In this document: positions 61,861-64,000 of the stretch, one piece after another
Layout: the number at the start of each line of letters is the position of its first letter
Numbering within the stretch: position 1 is the first letter of the stretch
Translations under genes and position numbers: made by a program
NCBI GenBank assembly: GCA_043808235.1
Contig: JAZDFC010000098.1
Location: 1 to 64,000, forward strand
From: JAZDFC01 sp043808235
GTDB lineage: Bacteria; Bacteroidota; Ignavibacteria; Ignavibacteriales; Melioribacteraceae
Reading direction: 5' to 3'
DNA length: 64,000 bases
The notes under the pieces: model-generated
Seen by the model: only the letters and a program-made list of their open reading frames with translations
The model's database searches: none
Told to the model about the DNA's origin: nothing

Positions 61861-64000
61861 TTATTTGTCTTCAATAGTAAAATCCTTTTTTGAACGAATA
61901 TCTTTCGATGAACTTCCGATTTGAATTTCCCAATTACCCGGCTGCGTCTTAAGTTCATTCGAATAGGTATCATAAAAAGATAATTCGGATGCCGGAATTT
62001 TGAATGTCAGTGTTTTACTTTCGCCCGGAGCTAGCGTAATTCGTTCAAATCTTTTTAGTTGATTAATGGGCACTTTAATAGAAGCATCAGCACAGTGAAA
62101 ATAAATTTGAGCAACTTCATCACCTTTGAGTTTGCCGGTATTCCGAATTGAAAATTGCAGCTCAACTTCGCCGTCATTATGAATTTTATCGGAGTTAAGT
62201 TTTAAATCACTGTATTCAAATTTGGTGTACGAGAGCCCATGCCCGAATGGGAATAAAACCGGTTGCTCAAAATACATATATGTGCGCGGGTGATTTATTA
62301 TATCATAATTCGACACCGGCGGAAGCTGCTGTGTTGAAGCATAGAATGTTTGTGGAAGTTTACCGCTGGGATTAACATCACCGAATAAAACATCGGCTAT
62401 TGCTTTGCCCGCATATTCTCCTCCGTACCATGCTTCAACTATAGATTGAGCTTTTTTTTCAGCGCCAGCAAGGGCAATCGGTCCTCCGTTCACAAGCACA
62501 AGTATAATATTAGAATTAACAGAGGCAACGGCGTTAATTAAATCCCGTTGAATTTGCGGTAATTCGATTTCCTTTCTATCCAATTCCTCCTGCGAAATCG
62601 CCGGTGAAATTCCGACAACAAGAATTACTGCATCATTTCGCGCTTCAACTTCTTTAGCAACGCTGAAATCTTTTTGAGCAAGATCCCAGGTTAATCTCGC
62701 AACAGCGCCCAAGGCGTTATCGTAAAATTCAAATTTAAATTCATATTCTTTACCGGCTAATAAATTGACTTCTTTCTTCTGCGGCATTTCAGCGTGGTCA
62801 TACCAGCCGTCAATAACTAACTTTCCGTCAATGTAGAGACGAACACCGTCATCGGTACTTGTCCCGATATATTTAACGTCTGCAGGCGGAATAATTTTTC
62901 CTGTCCATCTTATTGAGAATTGGTCTTCACGTACATCGGGTGCCGGTGAATTGGTTCCGAAATTAAAATTAATATCTGAATCAATACGAGTAAAAACAGG
63001 CTGCCCGGATAAATCCATATTATTGAAAAACTCCGCCTTCGCACCCGTTTTATCTGTCCCGTCAACTTTACCAAAATATTTTGCATTGATTGGACTTAAT
63101 AATCCTTCGCTAACGATGCAGCCCATAGTGTATTCCAATTTAATTCCTTTGGTTTTAGCTTTCTCGTTCAATCCTTCAAGAGGAGAAACTTGAACATTAG
63201 GAAAACCGCTGTAAATTCCCAACTGGGGTTCGGCAGCATTCGGACCGATAACTGCTATCGACTTTATTTTCTCTTTATTCAAAGGAAGTAGTCCTTCGTT
63301 TTTAAGAAGAACAATTGATTTCTGTGCAGCTTCGAGCGCTAATTCGCGGTGCTCTTTGCAATCGAGTTTTTCTTCCGGGATTGAAGCATACGGAACAACT
63401 TCCGGCGGATCAAATTCACCGAGTCTGAATCGTGCTGAAAGCACTCTTTCCAATGCTTGGTCAAGATCTTTCTCCTCTAATAGTCCTTTCTCTAAAGCTG
63501 CTTTTAAGCCATGCCTGTATTCGGTTCCGCAATCCAGGTCGCAGCCGGCAAGAATACTTCTGGCTGAAGCCTCGGCAATCGTTTCAAAAAAATGATGCCC
63601 GAAAACCATATCATTCACGGCTCCGCAATCCGATACAACATAACCTTCGAATCCCCATTTTCTTCTTAGCAAATCGGTCATTATAAAAGTATTTGCATTG
63701 CAAGGAACATGATTCAGTTCATTGTAAGCGCCCATAATTGAATAGGCTTTGCCTTCAACAATGGCTTTATGAAACGCAGGCAAATAATATTCAAACATGT
63801 TGCGCATATCTACATCGGAAGAACCCGTGTGCCTTCGTTTCTCTTCATTGTTAGCTATAAAATGTTTGGGAGTTGCAACTACTTTAAAATAGTACGGATC
63901 GTCACCCTGCATACCTTTTATGAATGCAACTCCCATTCGCGATAAAAGATACGGGTCTTCGCTGTAGGATTCTTCATTACGCCCCCATCGAGGATCGCGA
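61861..64000 (-). CDS. GH3 beta-glycosidase with PA14 domain (5' end outside window)
   Basis: The frame is open to the right edge (RDPRWGRNEESYSEDPYLLSR precedes the first Met in view), so the N-terminus is missing. KHFIANNEEKRRHT, SIMGAYNELNHVP and the nucleophile YVVSDCGAVNDM are GH3 motifs. A PA14 domain (FFNNMDLSGQPVFTRID, SIRWTGKIIPPADVKYIGTSTDDG) and a fibronectin-III-like C-terminus follow. Likely beta-xylosidase or beta-glucosidase; the PA14 copy is better conserved than the one in the GH3 at 52963. It ends 31 bases before the aldose epimerase start. Confidence 0.95.
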   Translation of the reverse strand, partial: RDPRWGRNEESYSEDPYLLSRMGVAFIKGMQGDDPYYFKVVATPKHFIANNEEKRRHTGSSDVDMRNMFEYYLPAFHKAIVEGKAYSIMGAYNELNHVPCNANTFIMTDLLRRKWGFEGYVVSDCGAVNDMVFGHHFFETIAEASARSILAGCDLDCGTEYRHGLKAALEKGLLEEKDLDQALERVLSARFRLGEFDPPEVVPYASIPEEKLDCKEHRELALEAAQKSIVLLKNEGLLPLNKEKIKSIAVIGPNAAEPQLGIYSGFPNVQVSPLEGLNEKAKTKGIKLEYTMGCIVSEGLLSPINAKYFGKVDGTDKTGAKAEFFNNMDLSGQPVFTRIDSDINFNFGTNSPAPDVREDQFSIRWTGKIIPPADVKYIGTSTDDGVRLYIDGKLVIDGWYDHAEMPQKKEVNLLAGKEYEFKFEFYDNALGAVARLTWDLAQKDFSVAKEVEARNDAVILVVGISPAISQEELDRKEIELPQIQRDLINAVASVNSNIILVLVNGGPIALAGAEKKAQSIVEAWYGGEYAGKAIADVLFGDVNPSGKLPQTFYASTQQLPPVSNYDIINHPRTYMYFEQPVLFPFGHGLSYTKFEYSDLKLNSDKIHNDGEVELQFSIRNTGKLKGDEVAQIYFHCADASIKVPINQLKRFERITLAPGESKTLTFKIPASELSFYDTYSNELKTQPGNWEIQIGSSSKDIRSKKDFTIEDK

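Noticed and set aside
61830..61973. Longer start for the aldose epimerase
   Set aside because: It would overlap the GH3 gene and add a basic stretch before a clear signal peptide.

Overview
The window looks like a chromosomal segment of an AT-rich member of the Bacteroidota/Ignavibacteriota group. This is inferred from the style of the secreted glycosidases (signal peptides ending in AQ), the hybrid LacI-like/AraC xylose regulator, DUF4062-type STAND ATPases and the many GGCTAAAGCC-type palindromic repeats. No rRNA or tRNA gene was seen. The window splits into two halves of opposite orientation.

The left half (1-26880, + strand) is a dense conflict and signalling island. It begins with the tail of a TPR protein, followed by a four-part protein (RelA/SpoT synthetase, helical repeats, TRPM-type SLOG domain, RyR domain), a Nudix hydrolase, a DUF4062-STAND-TPR protein, a Nudix-like/TIR fusion, a ribokinase-like/AAA+/RyR protein, an HPr-like protein that lacks the phosphorylatable histidine, a TIR-TPR protein, a stand-alone TIR protein, a protein of unknown family, a stand-alone RyR protein and a second unknown. 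RyR domains occur three times and TIR domains four times if the next gene group is included. Together with alarmone-synthetase, Nudix and SLOG domains this points to signalling through nucleotide-derived second messengers. A short remnant at 7360-7413 shows that a second copy of the RelA/SpoT gene start once followed the DUF4062 gene, so the locus appears to have been built from duplicated STAND-plus-synthetase units.

From 16.5 to 28.8 kb are an AAA_14/DUF4143 ATPase preceded by 33-bp tandem repeats, an NLR-like zinc ribbon-TIR-NB-ARC-WD40 protein whose eleven 42-residue WD repeats are nearly identical except at a few variable positions, and a three-gene unit made of a MoxR-like AAA+ ATPase, a TraB/TIKI-like protein and a TPR-like protein. 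These are followed on the opposite strand by a PcfJ-like protein and a truncated plasmid or phage primase. The primase fragment and three palindrome clusters suggest mobile-element activity at the island edge.

The right half (28.8-64 kb, all - strand) is a hemicellulose utilisation locus. It holds GH3 (two), GH43 (four), GH51, GH31 with an inserted PA14-like domain, GH97, GH27, three CE1-type esterases, a SASA/CE6-carboxylesterase B fusion, a DUF1593 nucleoside-hydrolase-like protein, several secreted beta-sandwich proteins, secreted aldose 1-epimerase, L-arabinose isomerase and a XylR-type regulator. The set fits breakdown of acylated arabinoxylan and of galactosylated or xylosylated side chains, with arabinose and xylose entering the cell. 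No SusC/SusD pair lies in the window.
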